Positions 1 through 8,464 of a stretch of DNA of 52,151 nucleotides are shown here, in pieces (the first letter of the stretch is position 1; every line of letters begins with the position of its first letter). The notes beneath the pieces were generated by a model, which ran no database searches, was not told the DNA's origin, and worked only from the letters and a program-made list of their open reading frames with translations. The stretch spans positions 1-52,151 of the forward strand of contig JAUMWS010000004.1 in NCBI GenBank assembly GCA_030529525.1. Reading direction: 5' to 3'. The position numbers and the translations under genes are program-made. The stretch comes from Porphyromonas sp. GTDB lineage: Bacteria > Bacteroidota > Bacteroidia > Bacteroidales > Porphyromonadaceae.

Positions 1-154
1 CCACAAAATGAATACCCTTTTCACTAAGACGAGAGCGGTTGCTTCCCTTTCTGACAGCCGCCCAAACTTCATACCCACGCCGAATGGCTTCGTCTACCAG
101 ATAGCCTCCGATAAATCCGGTTGCTCCTGTAATAAGAACTCTTTTCCTGCTCAT
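1..154 (-). CDS. NAD-dependent epimerase/dehydratase, N-terminal part only
   Basis: The ATG is at 154 and the frame stays open to the window edge, giving the first 51 residues. They begin MSRKRVLITGATGFIGGYL, the GxxGxxG dinucleotide-binding loop of extended short-chain dehydrogenases, followed by an arginine-rich stretch (AAVRKGSNRSRL) typical of the NADP/NAD adenosine-binding region in epimerases. The rest of the gene lies outside the window, so substrate and exact family cannot be told. It starts only a few bases after the fabI terminator, so its promoter may overlap that terminator or it may depend on read-through. Confidence 0.85.
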   Translation of the reverse strand, partial: MSRKRVLITGATGFIGGYLVDEAIRRGYEVWAAVRKGSNRSRLSEKGIHFV

Positions 155-157
155 ATC

Positions 158-207
158 ATAAAACAAAAGTCCGCACGCCACCGGAAAGACCCAAGCACGT
201 GCGGACT
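158..207 (-). terminator. Rho-independent terminator after fabI
   Basis: Perfect 10-base stem (168-177 with 198-207, AGTCCGCACG) around a 20-base loop. Read on the minus strand it is followed by TTTTGTTTTA. It lies 40 bases after the fabI stop codon and directly before the epimerase start. Confidence 0.85.
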
Positions 208-247
208 CGTATGTTATTTCAGGTCCATAAGACTCTGTTAGAAGAGA

Positions 248-1081
248 TTAGTCTATGTTATCAAGCTCTCCTTTAACGTATTGCTCCATAGCTGCAACAC
301 TCATTCCCATGGAGGAGAATCCGCCATCGTGGAAGAGGTTTTGCATGGTTACTTTCTTGCTCAAATCGGAGAACATCAGTACGCAATAGTCTGCACACTC
401 ATCTGCATTCGCATTGCCAAGAGGAGAAAGCTTCTCTGCAAAGTGGCGGAGATTGTACATACCGTCCACACCACTACCTGCTGTGGTAACGGTTGGAGAT
501 TGCGAGATGGTGTTTACACGTACTCCCTTATCTCTTCCATAGATATGACCGAAGCTTCTGGTAATGCTTTCCAACAAACTTTTGGCATCTGCCATGTCGT
601 TATAACCACAGAAAGTACGCTGTGCAGCAACGTAAGTGAGAGCAAGGATACTTCCTCCTTCGGCTACTGCATCCATCTTTTTTGCCACCTGCATCATCTT
701 GTGGAAAGAGATAGCCGAGATGTCCAAAGTCTTTTCAAGGAAGCCGTAGTCGAGATCATCGTATTCACGTTTCTTACGAACGTTCGGACTCATTCCGATA
801 GAGTGAAGCACAAAATCAATCTTTCCGCCCAACGCTTCCATACTTTCCTCAAAAACTTTTTGCAGATCCTCTATGGAGGTTGCATCTGCAGGGATCACTT
901 TGGCTCCTGTCTCCTCTGCCAACGCATTGAGTTCGCCTAAACGAAGAGCCATTGGAGTGTTTGTCAGCGTGATGGTTGCACCTTCCTGTACTACTCTCTG
1001 TGCTACTTTCCATGCTATAGATTGTTCGTTGAGAGCACCGAAGATGATACCTCTCTTACCTTTTAATAGTCCGTATGCCAT
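248..1081 (-). CDS. fabI: Enoyl-[acyl-carrier-protein] reductase (NADH) FabI
   Basis: Catalyses the last reduction of each fatty-acid elongation cycle (trans-2-enoyl-ACP to acyl-ACP) in the cytoplasm. The 277-residue protein has the FabI cofactor loop GIIFGALNEQSIAW (11-24) and the catalytic set Tyr150, Tyr160 and Lys167 (Y-x6-K in YNDMADAK), the same spacing as in E. coli FabI, and the SQSPTVTTAGSG stretch near the substrate loop. An in-frame ATG exists at 1120, but the -7 promoter box is at 1118-1125 and the family starts at MAYGLLKGKRG, so 1081 is chosen. The gene follows mutB in the same direction but has its own promoter and terminator, so it is probably a single-gene transcript. Confidence 0.96.
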   Translation of the reverse strand: MAYGLLKGKRGIIFGALNEQSIAWKVAQRVVQEGATITLTNTPMALRLGELNALAEETGAKVIPADATSIEDLQKVFEESMEALGGKIDFVLHSIGMSPNVRKKREYDDLDYGFLEKTLDISAISFHKMMQVAKKMDAVAEGGSILALTYVAAQRTFCGYNDMADAKSLLESITRSFGHIYGRDKGVRVNTISQSPTVTTAGSGVDGMYNLRHFAEKLSPLGNANADECADYCVLMFSDLSKKVTMQNLFHDGGFSSMGMSVAAMEQYVKGELDNID

Positions 1082-1117
1082 GATAATTCTGTTTTTTATT
1101 TTGATGTTAAGAATAGA

Positions 1118-1148
1118 CAAAGATACTAATATCCCCTAATATTACACA
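1118..1148 (-). promoter_or_regulatory. Bacteroidota-type promoter of fabI
   Basis: Minus-strand TATCTTTG (1118-1125) fits the -7 consensus TAnnTTTG. A weak TGTG at 1145-1148 is separated from it by 19 bases. The predicted transcript start falls about 30 bases before the fabI ATG at 1081. Confidence 0.6.
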
Positions 1149-1152
1149 CAAT

Positions 1153-1212
1153 AGGAGGATAAGTGCAATATTGTACCTATCCTCCTACCATTTTTTCCTC
1201 CTAAAAGGGAGG
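1153..1212. terminator. Two hairpins between mutB and fabI, probable end of the mutAB transcript
   Basis: Stem 1153-1161 with 1178-1186 (AGGAGGATA/TATCCTCCT) and a smaller CCTCC/GGAGG hairpin at 1197-1212. The larger one is followed by TTTTTT only on the plus strand. On the minus strand the T-run is poor, so termination of mutAB here is inferred from position. Confidence 0.45.
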
Positions 1213-1228
1213 TTATATAGTGTATAGC

Positions 1229-3379
1229 TTATTCGTGATCAAGCAAAATCTCCAACAATTGGACCGCTGCCTTGGCTACGGAAGTACCAGGACCAAAGAT
1301 AGCAGCCACACCTGCTTTGTAAAGGAAGTCGTAATCTTGCGCAGGGATAACACCTCCGGCTATCACGATGATATCTTCACGACCAAGCTTTTTAAGCTCT
1401 TCGATAACCTGAGGAACAAGTGTCTTGTGTCCCGCAGCCAAGGAAGATACACCCATGATATGTACGTCGTTTTCCACCGCTTGACGTGCAGCTTCTGCCG
1501 GAGTCTGGAACAATGGTCCCATATCCACGTCAAAACCGCAGTCTGCATACCCTGTAGCTACAACTTTAGCCCCACGGTCGTGACCGTCTTGCCCCATCTT
1601 CGCTATCATGATACGAGGTTGACGTCCTTCTTTCTTAGCAAACTCTTCTGCAAGCTGACACGCTTTTACAAAGTCCGCATCCTTATTCGTTTCTGCTGAG
1701 TACACGCCTGAAATAGTTCTAATAATTGCTTTATATCTTCCCACTTCGCACTCACACGCATCGGAGATCTCCCCTAACGTAGCACGTACAGAGGCTGCTT
1801 TCACGGCAAGATCAAGGAGATTACCCTCTTTGGTCTTGACACAATGAGTGATTGCAGCAAGTGCTTTTTGCACCTCTTCCTCGTTACGTTTCTCTTTGAG
1901 TTGAGCTATGCGTTCGATTTGTTGAGTACGCACCGCTGTGTTATCTACCTCAAGGATCTCGATAGGGTCTTCTTTTTCAAGCCTGTACTTGTTCACGCCG
2001 ACAATTACTTGGTTATTGCTGTCGATGCGAGCCTGAGTACGTGCTGCAGCTTCTTCGATACGCAGTTTAGGCAAACCGGTTTCTATCGCTTTCGCCATAC
2101 CTCCCATCTGTTCGATTTCCTGGATATGCGCCCAAGCTTTATGCACCAATTCGTTCGTCAGACTCTCTACATAGTAAGAACCTGCCCATGGATCTATCTC
2201 CTTGCATATCATTGTCTCCTCTTGGATATAAATCTGCGTGTTACGAGCGATACGGGCTGAGAAGTCTGTCGGAAGCGCGATAGCTTCATCGAGTGCATTC
2301 GTATGGAGAGACTGCGTATGCCCTAAAGCCGCCGCCATTGCCTCTATACAAGTACGACCCACATTATTGAATGGGTCTTGCTCTGTAAGTGACCATCCGG
2401 ACGTTTGAGAGTGAGTACGCAAAGCAAGAGACTTAGGATTCTTAGCGCCGAAGTCGTTCAAGATTTTAGCCCAAAGCATACGTCCTGCTCTCATCTTGGC
2501 TATCTCCATAAAGTGATTCATACCTATCGCCCAGAAGAAAGAGAGACGAGGAGCAAACTTATCCACATCTATACCGGCATTGATACCTGCACGCAGATAT
2601 TCCATACCGTCGGACAGAGTGTAAGCTAACTCGATATCCGCCGTAGCTCCGGCCTCTTGCATGTGATAACCGGAGATGGATATAGAGTTGAACTTAGGCA
2701 TATTTTGCGAAGTGTATTCGAATATATCCGCAATGATACGCATAGAAAATTCCGGTGGATAGATATATGTATTACGCACCATGAACTCCTTCAAGATGTC
2801 GTTCTGTATCGTTCCCGCCATCTCTTCGAGCAGTGCTCCCTGTTCGAGTCCGGCATTGATATAGAATGCCATTACCGGAAGTACGGCTCCGTTCATCGTC
2901 ATCGAAACAGACATCTTATTCAAAGGAATACCATCGAAAAGCACCTTCATATCCTCGAGCGAACAGATAGAAACGCCGGCTTTTCCCACGTCTCCCACTA
3001 CACGCTCATGGGTTGCATCGTAACCGCGGTGAGTAGCAAGGTCAAACGCTACAGAGAGACCTTTCTGACCCGAAGCGAGGTTACGGCGATAAAATGCATT
3101 GGACTCCTCTGCAGTGGAAAAACCTGCATACTGACGGATAGTCCAAGGTCTCATGGCGTACATACCGCTATATGGTCCACGGAGATAAGGAGGAAGTCCC
3201 GAAGCATACGATAGATGCTCCATACCCTCAAGGTCTTCTTTCGTGTAGACAGACTTTACATGGATATGTTCCGGAGTCTCCCAATCTGCGGTGATATTAT
3301 TTGTCTTAACATAGTCGGCAATGGAAGATGTACCCCATTGACCTTCATTTATATTGATATTTCTATAATTTGGTTTCAT
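1229..3379 (-). CDS. mutB: Methylmalonyl-CoA mutase large (alpha) subunit
   Basis: With MutA it interconverts succinyl-CoA and (R)-methylmalonyl-CoA using adenosylcobalamin, a core step of propionate formation in Bacteroidota. The 716-residue protein has the substrate-binding TIM barrel in its first ~500 residues ([18 protein letters not shown] near the start, [13 protein letters not shown] in the middle) and a C-terminal B12-binding domain from about 586. That domain carries the DxHxxG motif (Asp598, His600, Gly603) whose His ligates cobalt, followed by the SSLAAGH and IIVIAGG segments of the domain. It lies 32 bases after mutA and is surely co-transcribed with it. Length matches the family. 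Some genomes call it scpA. Confidence 0.97.
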   Translation of the reverse strand: MKPNYRNININEGQWGTSSIADYVKTNNITADWETPEHIHVKSVYTKEDLEGMEHLSYASGLPPYLRGPYSGMYAMRPWTIRQYAGFSTAEESNAFYRRNLASGQKGLSVAFDLATHRGYDATHERVVGDVGKAGVSICSLEDMKVLFDGIPLNKMSVSMTMNGAVLPVMAFYINAGLEQGALLEEMAGTIQNDILKEFMVRNTYIYPPEFSMRIIADIFEYTSQNMPKFNSISISGYHMQEAGATADIELAYTLSDGMEYLRAGINAGIDVDKFAPRLSFFWAIGMNHFMEIAKMRAGRMLWAKILNDFGAKNPKSLALRTHSQTSGWSLTEQDPFNNVGRTCIEAMAAALGHTQSLHTNALDEAIALPTDFSARIARNTQIYIQEETMICKEIDPWAGSYYVESLTNELVHKAWAHIQEIEQMGGMAKAIETGLPKLRIEEAAARTQARIDSNNQVIVGVNKYRLEKEDPIEILEVDNTAVRTQQIERIAQLKEKRNEEEVQKALAAITHCVKTKEGNLLDLAVKAASVRATLGEISDACECEVGRYKAIIRTISGVYSAETNKDADFVKACQLAEEFAKKEGRQPRIMIAKMGQDGHDRGAKVVATGYADCGFDVDMGPLFQTPAEAARQAVENDVHIMGVSSLAAGHKTLVPQVIEELKKLGREDIIVIAGGVIPAQDYDFLYKAGVAAIFGPGTSVAKAAVQLLEILLDHE

Positions 3380-3411
3380 ATCTAATATTCTAAAGTTGTG
3401 TTTGGGGTCTG

Positions 3412-5283
3412 TTATTTCTTTTCCTCTATACCGAGTAGTTTATGGAATCCTTGGAGAGTTTCCAACACGTTTACCCGAACGTGGATGAAGTGTTCGATAC
3501 CTTTCTCTTTCAACTCATCCATACAAGCCGGAGCACCGGCCACCACAAAAGGCACTCTGCCTGCGATAGCCTCATGGGCTTGCGGTGCAAACTCCGCATA
3601 CTCGTCATCGCTGGAGCAGAGCACTATCACATCTGCCTTTGCAGCCATAGCGGCATCCACACCTTCCTGAACGGTACTGAAGCCCAAGTTATCCTTCACT
3701 TCATAACCTGCAACAGCAAAGAAGTTGCTGGAGAACTGGCTTCTTGCAAGTCTCATGGCAAGGTTACCGATTGTGAGCATGAATACCAATGGACGCTTCG
3801 GAGCCTCTTCCGTAGCCAATCGGAGTGCTTCAAAGTCCGAACCTCCACGACGATAATCCAACGCCGGAATACTTGCATGCTTTTCGCATCCGCAAGCCAC
3901 GGCATCCGGCTTAGTGATCTTCTCTTTCGCCTTTTCGGAGAAGTTCGGGAAGATATTTGTACCCAATAAGCTCTCTTTCCGAGTAGCCACATCTTTATGA
4001 CGCTTTTGGTTGCTTTCGTTTACTGCAGTCTGCACAGCTCCTTCATTGGCTGCTTTGGCAAATCCGCCCAACTCTTCTTCCACATGAAGGAACAACTTCC
4101 AAGCCTGTTCCGCAATGGCAGTGGTCAGATGCTCTATATAGTACGAACCCGCACCCGGATCCACCACTCTGTCGAAGTGGCACTCTTCTTTGAGAAGAAG
4201 CTGCTGATTGCGTGCGATACGTTCGCTAAACTCATCGCTCTCCTTATATACGATATCGAATGGCAACACTGTAAGGGAGTGTACTCCGGCAAGTGTTGCA
4301 GACATCGCTTCGGTTTGAGTACGCAACATATTCACATACGCATCGTAGATGGACATGTTCCACGAAGATGTCTCGGCATGTACAATCGCTTTGGCTGCAT
4401 CGCCTTTACAATCCTCTCCGTGCGCTCCGACAATCTCAGCCCAAAGCCAACGAAGTGCGCGGAACTTGGCAAGCTCCATAAAGTAGTTTGTTCCCACGCC
4501 CATATCGAAGCGGATACGTGGAGCAATCTCTACGGCAGAGCCACCGCCTTCAGCCACTAAAGTGTCCAAGATGGTCGCTGCTGCGCTCAAGGCGAAACCC
4601 AGTTCCTGATAAACGAAAGCCCCTGCATTGGAAAGGGAGATACCCGTAACATCCAATACCGTAAACTTCTTAAGCTCATAAGCAGAGCAGAGCAGCTCCT
4701 TACCTACACGGATCCACTCATCGGTTACGACACCTTTGCTGAGCTGCTTTTTGAAGACATCGAAATGGAAAGAGCCGGGACAAGCGGCAAGGTTTACACC
4801 CTTCTCACGATAGATTTCCACGATCAACTTCGCCACGGCCACTATACGTGTCCGACAGCTAAGGTAGTTGAGCTCGACCGTCTCTACATCTATCCCTTCC
4901 AAGAGAGTGGTAAGACTCTGTTTGTTTGCCGCCTCTTTGCTGATCTTCAATCCGAAAGAGGTGATGCCCTTGCCCATAAGATCTCTCATCTTTGCATTGG
5001 CTTCCGAGGCATCGGTAACATTGAGATCCTGACGTACATACCAAGAGTTGTTCACCTTCGTACCTCTCACGTAGGGGAACTCTCCCGGCAAAGAATCCGT
5101 CGTCTTAAGATCGGCTATATCCTCTGCCCGATAAAAAGGATTGACATTGAAGCCTTCATTCGTTCTCCAAACGAGCTTCTTATCAAAAGGAGCTCCTTTA
5201 AGATCGGCCTCAATCTTCTGCATCCACTCCTGAGTAGAGATCTCAGGGAATTGTGAAAACAGCTTTTCTTTAGTCTGATTCAT
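3412..5283 (-). CDS. mutA: Methylmalonyl-CoA mutase small (beta) subunit
   Basis: Non-catalytic partner of MutB in the heterodimeric mutase. The 623-residue protein has the same barrel plus flavodoxin-like layout ([19 protein letters not shown] near residue 70; [26 protein letters not shown] in mid-protein). Its C-terminal domain lacks the cobalt-ligating DxHxxG motif, as expected of the small subunit, which does not bind B12. First gene of the mutA-mutB pair. Upstream on the minus strand is TTACTTTG near 5370, close to but not exactly the TAnnTTTG promoter box, so I do not call a promoter. Its need for B12 links it to the corrin genes at 26750-29324. Confidence 0.95.
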   Translation of the reverse strand: MNQTKEKLFSQFPEISTQEWMQKIEADLKGAPFDKKLVWRTNEGFNVNPFYRAEDIADLKTTDSLPGEFPYVRGTKVNNSWYVRQDLNVTDASEANAKMRDLMGKGITSFGLKISKEAANKQSLTTLLEGIDVETVELNYLSCRTRIVAVAKLIVEIYREKGVNLAACPGSFHFDVFKKQLSKGVVTDEWIRVGKELLCSAYELKKFTVLDVTGISLSNAGAFVYQELGFALSAAATILDTLVAEGGGSAVEIAPRIRFDMGVGTNYFMELAKFRALRWLWAEIVGAHGEDCKGDAAKAIVHAETSSWNMSIYDAYVNMLRTQTEAMSATLAGVHSLTVLPFDIVYKESDEFSERIARNQQLLLKEECHFDRVVDPGAGSYYIEHLTTAIAEQAWKLFLHVEEELGGFAKAANEGAVQTAVNESNQKRHKDVATRKESLLGTNIFPNFSEKAKEKITKPDAVACGCEKHASIPALDYRRGGSDFEALRLATEEAPKRPLVFMLTIGNLAMRLARSQFSSNFFAVAGYEVKDNLGFSTVQEGVDAAMAAKADVIVLCSSDDEYAEFAPQAHEAIAGRVPFVVAGAPACMDELKEKGIEHFIHVRVNVLETLQGFHKLLGIEEKK

Positions 5284-6003
5284 AATCGTTTCTTATTTGT
5301 TCTACTTCTGTTTTTTATTTGTCACCAACAAATACGTAAAATAATCGCTATTCCGCCTACAAAGTAAGCAAAATAACTTGGAAAAGAGCACCTTTCCCCG
5401 TTTCTATTTAATATCGAATAGCACATATCTTACGACATATTTATCTCTCCTTCTGTCCCATGCGAAAAACCTTGTCGCCACAATATCACGATGGTTTCTC
5501 TGTTTTTCTCTTTTCTCTTGAGCCGGAACAACAACATAGGGTACAAATATACTAAAAGAGATTGTTGCATGATAACATTTTGCGCTCAATATCCTATTTT
5601 ATCATCTGCCGCTACACAGACTTTCGGACAAATCGGAAAAGAAAAAAGGACTCAACCTTTCTACAAAATCGTCTAAAGCCGTACAAAAACTGCGCTAAAC
5701 CCATCAACTTCTTCTGTTCAAGGCTTGAGGCTTGGAAATCGCTCCCCGACCTCCACCAATCCGATCTTGATTTCTAAAAAGCAGGCCTTGACTTGCAACT
5801 TTTAACCCGTTCGGCAAAACCTGTGAACCCGATAAAAGAGAGTTCCATACCTGTTCACGGCACGACTTTCATCGCACGAAAAGAAGAGCAAAAACATCAA
5901 ACTCAATCCGTCATACACGATGTCTGTTTTTTCATTAACTTCACGCATAGACGGAGACTTCGTTTCCGGGCAAACAGAATAACAACCGGTAAAAAGCATC
6001 ACA
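5284..6003. other. Intergenic gap upstream of mutA
   Basis: Several short open frames occur on both strands but none has a convincing protein signature. The only structure I see is the 21-22-base-spaced palindrome array at 5651-5835, described separately. The upstream region of mutA occupies the left end. Confidence 0.6.
5651..5835. repeat. Array of imperfect palindromes at 21-22-base spacing (no conserved arm)
   Basis: Units with start-to-start steps of 21-23 bases: TAAAGCCGTACA (5674), TAAACCCATCAA (5696), TCAAGGCTTGA (5718, perfect arms), a weak unit near 5740, CCGATCTTGA (5761), CAGGCCTTGA (5782), TTAACCCGTTCG (5802), TGAACCCGATAA (5824). A first weak unit may start at 5651. The period equals two helical turns. 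The units are more degenerate than in the four arm-bearing copies, and the flanks show no match to the arm sequence. Confidence 0.55.
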
Positions 6004-6342
6004 ATGAGCAACAAAAAAGCTAAAATCGCATTTTTCACCCTGTTTGGATTTATCCTGCCGTTGGGAGCATTGTGGGTTCCCTTTTTGGTCAAGACAGAAG
6101 ACCATAGCGATAGGAAATTTCGTATGAGGCTGGTAAGTGTGGAGGTAATCGTGGCAATAGTCGCCTTTACTCTCAGCACATCGGCATGGCTCAAACAAAT
6201 AGAAAACATCATGAATGGAGTCGAAGAGATCGACACCTCATCCATCTCTGTGATGTTACTCTATCCATTTCTTGTACTCTGCATCGGTTTAGGTGTGGGC
6301 TTTTACCAGCTGTACAAAAAGCAGACTCCGAATTTCTCATAG
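6004..6342 (+). CDS. Small three-helix membrane protein of unknown function
   Basis: The 112-residue frame starts MSNKKAKIAFF and shows three hydrophobic segments (about residues 8-30, 43-62 and 80-104). A charged segment after the first (KTEDHSDRKFRMR) and a polar region between the second and third (NGVEEIDTSS) separate them. It ends in a lysine-containing tail. I recognise no family. A terminator 134 bases downstream on the same strand supports transcription. A minus-strand frame across the same bases contains a lipobox-like stretch but otherwise looks random, so the plus-strand reading is preferred. Confidence 0.6.
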   Translation: MSNKKAKIAFFTLFGFILPLGALWVPFLVKTEDHSDRKFRMRLVSVEVIVAIVAFTLSTSAWLKQIENIMNGVEEIDTSSISVMLLYPFLVLCIGLGVGFYQLYKKQTPNFS

Positions 6343-6475
6343 ATTATCACAACGCAGACAAAGCCGAGCAACTATACCAAAACTAAAAGCAGACAACGGC
6401 CGACAGGTTGTCCGGTCTGCTTCCACTCTCACAAGAAACGCATTTCTCCCACTGTTTTCGGCAATACATCAAACT

Positions 6476-6510
6476 AAACACGCCCAAGGAACTAACCTCC
6501 GGGCGTGTTT
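6476..6510 (+). terminator. Terminator downstream of the small membrane protein
   Basis: Perfect 10-base stem AAACACGCCC/GGGCGTGTTT (6476-6485 with 6501-6510), 15-base loop, T-rich end. It could also act on the minus strand. Confidence 0.7.
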
Positions 6511-6527
6511 TCATATATGTTGGATTC

Positions 6528-6566
6528 AGAAAAAAGAAAGGGGCAATAGCTTGTCGCCATTGCCCC
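6528..6566 (-). terminator. Terminator of the DUF1266 gene
   Basis: On the minus strand GGGGCAAT (6559-6566) pairs with ATTGCCCC (6540-6547), followed by TTTCTTTTTTC. It lies about 100 bases after the stop at 6669 and forms part of the repeated hairpin element at 6540-6588. Confidence 0.75.
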
Positions 6567-6588
6567 GGGGGGTTGGTTGGATCGCTCC
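6540..6588 (-). repeat. Copy 1 of a ~50-base hairpin element
   Basis: Minus-strand order: GGAGCGATCCA, a C-run, then a hairpin with GGCGACAAGC in its loop. Copy 2 at 7676-7728 keeps the same order (GGAGCAATCCA, CCCCGG, hairpin with GCGAATAGC). The two copies flank the DUF1266 gene. Confidence 0.5.
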
Positions 6589-6668
6589 GACCCTACCAAT
6601 TCATCATTATGAAAGAGTTGTTTTGTTTTCGGATCAATATCTTGTATTGTAGCTTTTTAGGATGAAGA

Positions 6669-7556
6669 TTAGAACGCAATCTTATTCCAAGGGCTCTCAG
6701 GCTTGTTGCAAAGTTCTGTTGCATATAGGCGGATCAAAGAGCTGTCGGCATTTATCCCTCCCCATAGGTATCGACCTACGACATAACTTTCAGCCAAAGA
6801 CTTCCAAGAGTCAAGTTTTTCATGAGCAAGTCTATCTGCTTCTTGCAGGTAATTCCAAGCCGTCTCCTCATCAATATATCCGGCATCGTAGCAAGCACGA
6901 GCGATAAACGACATCCGTCCGATATCCCAACCGTTCACACCAATTCGTTCCAAATCTTCGATGCTCGTGATGGTTCCTTCTTTTTTCATGGCCTCTATGG
7001 ATCCTGACAGATTATTAAAGAAATGCACGGCACGCCCTATTTCTTCCTCTTCCTCGAAATGAGCGAGAATAACATCTCCTTTCGCCTTATCATCGGATTG
7101 CTTCATTGCTTCCAAGATATGAGGGAAGAAGTAACGATGCCCCTTATCTCTTAGGTTGTCGAGTGTTTCCAAGGCATCTTCGGTACTTTGAATATCCCAC
7201 CATTCGTCAAGGATCATACTGCGTTGCTTACTGTCGATATGCAGTTTAAGAGTGTCGAGCCGCGCATTCTGTTGCGAAGAGAAGATAGCTCCAAGCAGTA
7301 TCTGACGCTGCTTTTCGGTGCTTAGCGGATTATTGGAAGTTACATTGAATTTTCCCGTAATGGCTCGGAATAAATTAGCAAACATTCGTCGCCTGCTCAC
7401 GAAGAAATAACCTACAAATATGATTCCGATCAGGATTAAGACATACGTTGTGTAGTCCGGAGATGTTTGAGTTTCTGTTGGAAGAGTTTCACTCATTCCG
7501 GTCGGAATGGTATCGCTCTGAGCGAATGCTTGAAGAGATAAGAATAAAGCTTTCAT
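6669..7556 (-). CDS. DUF1266 domain protein with one membrane anchor
   Basis: The 295-residue protein has a hydrophobic start (MKALFLSLQAFAQS), a threonine/proline-rich segment, a single membrane helix (about 38-54, TYVLILIGIIFVGYFFV) followed by RRR, then a soluble domain. The domain has DUF1266 features: LLGAIFSSQQNARLDTL, a DEWWDI turn, and the C-terminal GWDIGRMSFIARACYDAGYI and SLAESYVVGRYLWGG stretches with their pattern of Trp, Arg and Tyr. The domain's function is unknown. Positive residues after the helix suggest the bulk of the protein is cytoplasmic. It is a single gene with its own terminator. A possible -7 box (TAAATTTG, 7640-7647 minus) lies 84 bases upstream. Confidence 0.82.
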   Translation of the reverse strand: MKALFLSLQAFAQSDTIPTGMSETLPTETQTSPDYTTYVLILIGIIFVGYFFVSRRRMFANLFRAITGKFNVTSNNPLSTEKQRQILLGAIFSSQQNARLDTLKLHIDSKQRSMILDEWWDIQSTEDALETLDNLRDKGHRYFFPHILEAMKQSDDKAKGDVILAHFEEEEEIGRAVHFFNNLSGSIEAMKKEGTITSIEDLERIGVNGWDIGRMSFIARACYDAGYIDEETAWNYLQEADRLAHEKLDSWKSLAESYVVGRYLWGGINADSSLIRLYATELCNKPESPWNKIAF

Positions 7557-7839
7557 TTGACTGGATTCTAAAATTAGTTTATACCATATATTGTTAAACT
7601 ATTCATGAGCATAATTCCGAATAGTAAAACCATTTGATCCAAATTTAAGAAAAAGATTTCTTTTGGGGAACAAAAGGGAGATGATAGCTATTCGCTACCG
7701 CCTCTCCGGGGCTGCAGTGGATTGCTCCAAACAACCAAGTTATTTCCCCTAAAGGGTTAACTTATGGTATGAAGGTGAGATTTTCTTTTCAAATGACAAA
7801 CATAAGTACCTAAGACAAAACGATCTTCATGAATAAAAT
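7557..7839. other. Gap between the DUF1266 gene and the tmRNA terminator
   Basis: Holds a 7-base stem hairpin (7598-7604 with 7619-7625) in the DUF1266 leader, a candidate minus-strand -7 box TAAATTTG at 7640-7647 and the second hairpin element at 7676-7728. No coding frame is credible. Confidence 0.5.
7676..7728 (-). repeat. Copy 2 of the ~50-base hairpin element
   Basis: Minus strand: GGAGCAATCCACTGCAG, CCCCGG, then GGAGAGGCGGTAGC pairing imperfectly with GCTATCATCTCC, then CTTTTG. It has the same layout as 6540-6588 and lies downstream of tmRNA, where it may act as a second terminator. Confidence 0.5.
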
Positions 7840-7870
7840 CGCTCCGAAGCAGAAGTTTCGGAGCGTTTTT
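7836..7870. terminator. Terminator downstream of tmRNA
   Basis: Perfect 9-base stem CGCTCCGAA/TTCGGAGCG (7840-7848 with 7857-7865). It is followed by ATTTTATT on the minus strand (tmRNA direction) and TTTTT on the plus strand. Confidence 0.75.
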
Positions 7871-7925
7871 TGTGAACAAAATCGTGTTCAAAATTCTTTT
7901 TATACCTACTCGCGGTATAGTTTAG

Positions 7926-8324
7926 TGGAGATGGAGGGATTTGAACCCTCGTCCAAACACGGAACTAATTTGCTTTCTACACGTTTAGCTTCACTTTTAT
8001 TGTCGGCCTCGGAAGTATGGATAAAGCTACCTCTTCCGTGCTTAGCCTCTAAAATGTCTCCCTTACAGCAAGGCGATGTAAAGGATAACCCCGATATACC
8101 GGCACTACCATGATCGGACCACTTCGGGATAAGAGTATCCGGGTAGTGTCTCGTCCCCGCACTTTGCAGGGATAAAGCGTTAACTTACTATACTTCGGTT
8201 ACGCAGCAAGAGCGTAATTATTTGCGCCATTTAAAAGGTCTGAAGTCTGAGATTAAAGTGCCAGGCTACAATGCACTACGTGCTTACAAACCACCTCTAC
8301 GCGCTGTCAAAACCAGTCATCCCC
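7926..8324 (-). ncRNA. ssrA: Transfer-messenger RNA (tmRNA)
   Basis: Rescues stalled ribosomes by acting first as an alanyl-tRNA and then as a short message that tags the unfinished protein. The minus strand starts GGGGATG at 8324, followed by ACTGGTTTTGACAGC as in tmRNA 5' ends. It ends with a T arm (GAGGGTTCAAATCCCTC) and CATCTCC, which pairs with the first seven bases (one G-U pair), leaving discriminator A at 7926. CCA is not encoded; CTA follows, so CCA must be added. The tag frame is at 8199-8228. Several inverted repeats between tag and 3' end fit the pseudoknot region. About 399 bases, normal for the family. One-piece, not permuted. Confidence 0.95.
8199..8228 (-). other. tmRNA proteolysis-tag reading frame
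   Basis: GGC GCA AAT AAT TAC GCT CTT GCT GCG TAA encodes GANNYALAA and stop. ALAA is the usual protease-recognised end. Taking GGC as the resume codon is inferred from Bacteroidota tags as I remember them. Confidence 0.85.
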
Positions 8325-8349
8325 GTATTGGTCTATTTGTATGGTAGCG

Positions 8350-8379
8350 CAAAGGTAGTCATTTCCGTTCAAATGCCAA
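8350..8379 (-). promoter_or_regulatory. tmRNA promoter
   Basis: Minus-strand TTG (8377-8379), 19 bases, TACCTTTG (8350-8357). The transcript would start about 20 bases before the mature 5' end, consistent with RNase P trimming. Confidence 0.7.
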
Positions 8380-8404
8380 GTTCTGTTTTTGTTTCTCTAT
8401 TCTA

Positions 8405-8434
8405 TTGCAGATAGATACAAATGGAATATTTTTG
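8405..8434 (+). promoter_or_regulatory. Promoter of the DUF5686 gene
   Basis: TTG (8405-8407), 19 bases, TATTTTTG (8427-8434), matching the Bacteroidota consensus. It is divergent from the tmRNA promoter and leaves a leader of about 25 bases. Confidence 0.65.
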
Positions 8435-8464
8435 CAAACGACATTTAATCTGTAAGAAAAAACT

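Noticed and set aside
281..940. 219-residue open frame antisense to fabI
   Set aside because: FabI is certain on the other strand; the antisense translation shows no motif.
5802..6245. Minus-strand frame with a lipobox-like LFTGC
   Set aside because: The hydrophobic stretch mirrors the plus-strand membrane gene, the cysteine-containing end has no lipoprotein character beyond five residues, and no start with a normal signal peptide precedes it.
7829..8113. 94-residue plus-strand open frame
   Set aside because: Its bases are the 3' half and terminator of tmRNA read on the wrong strand.
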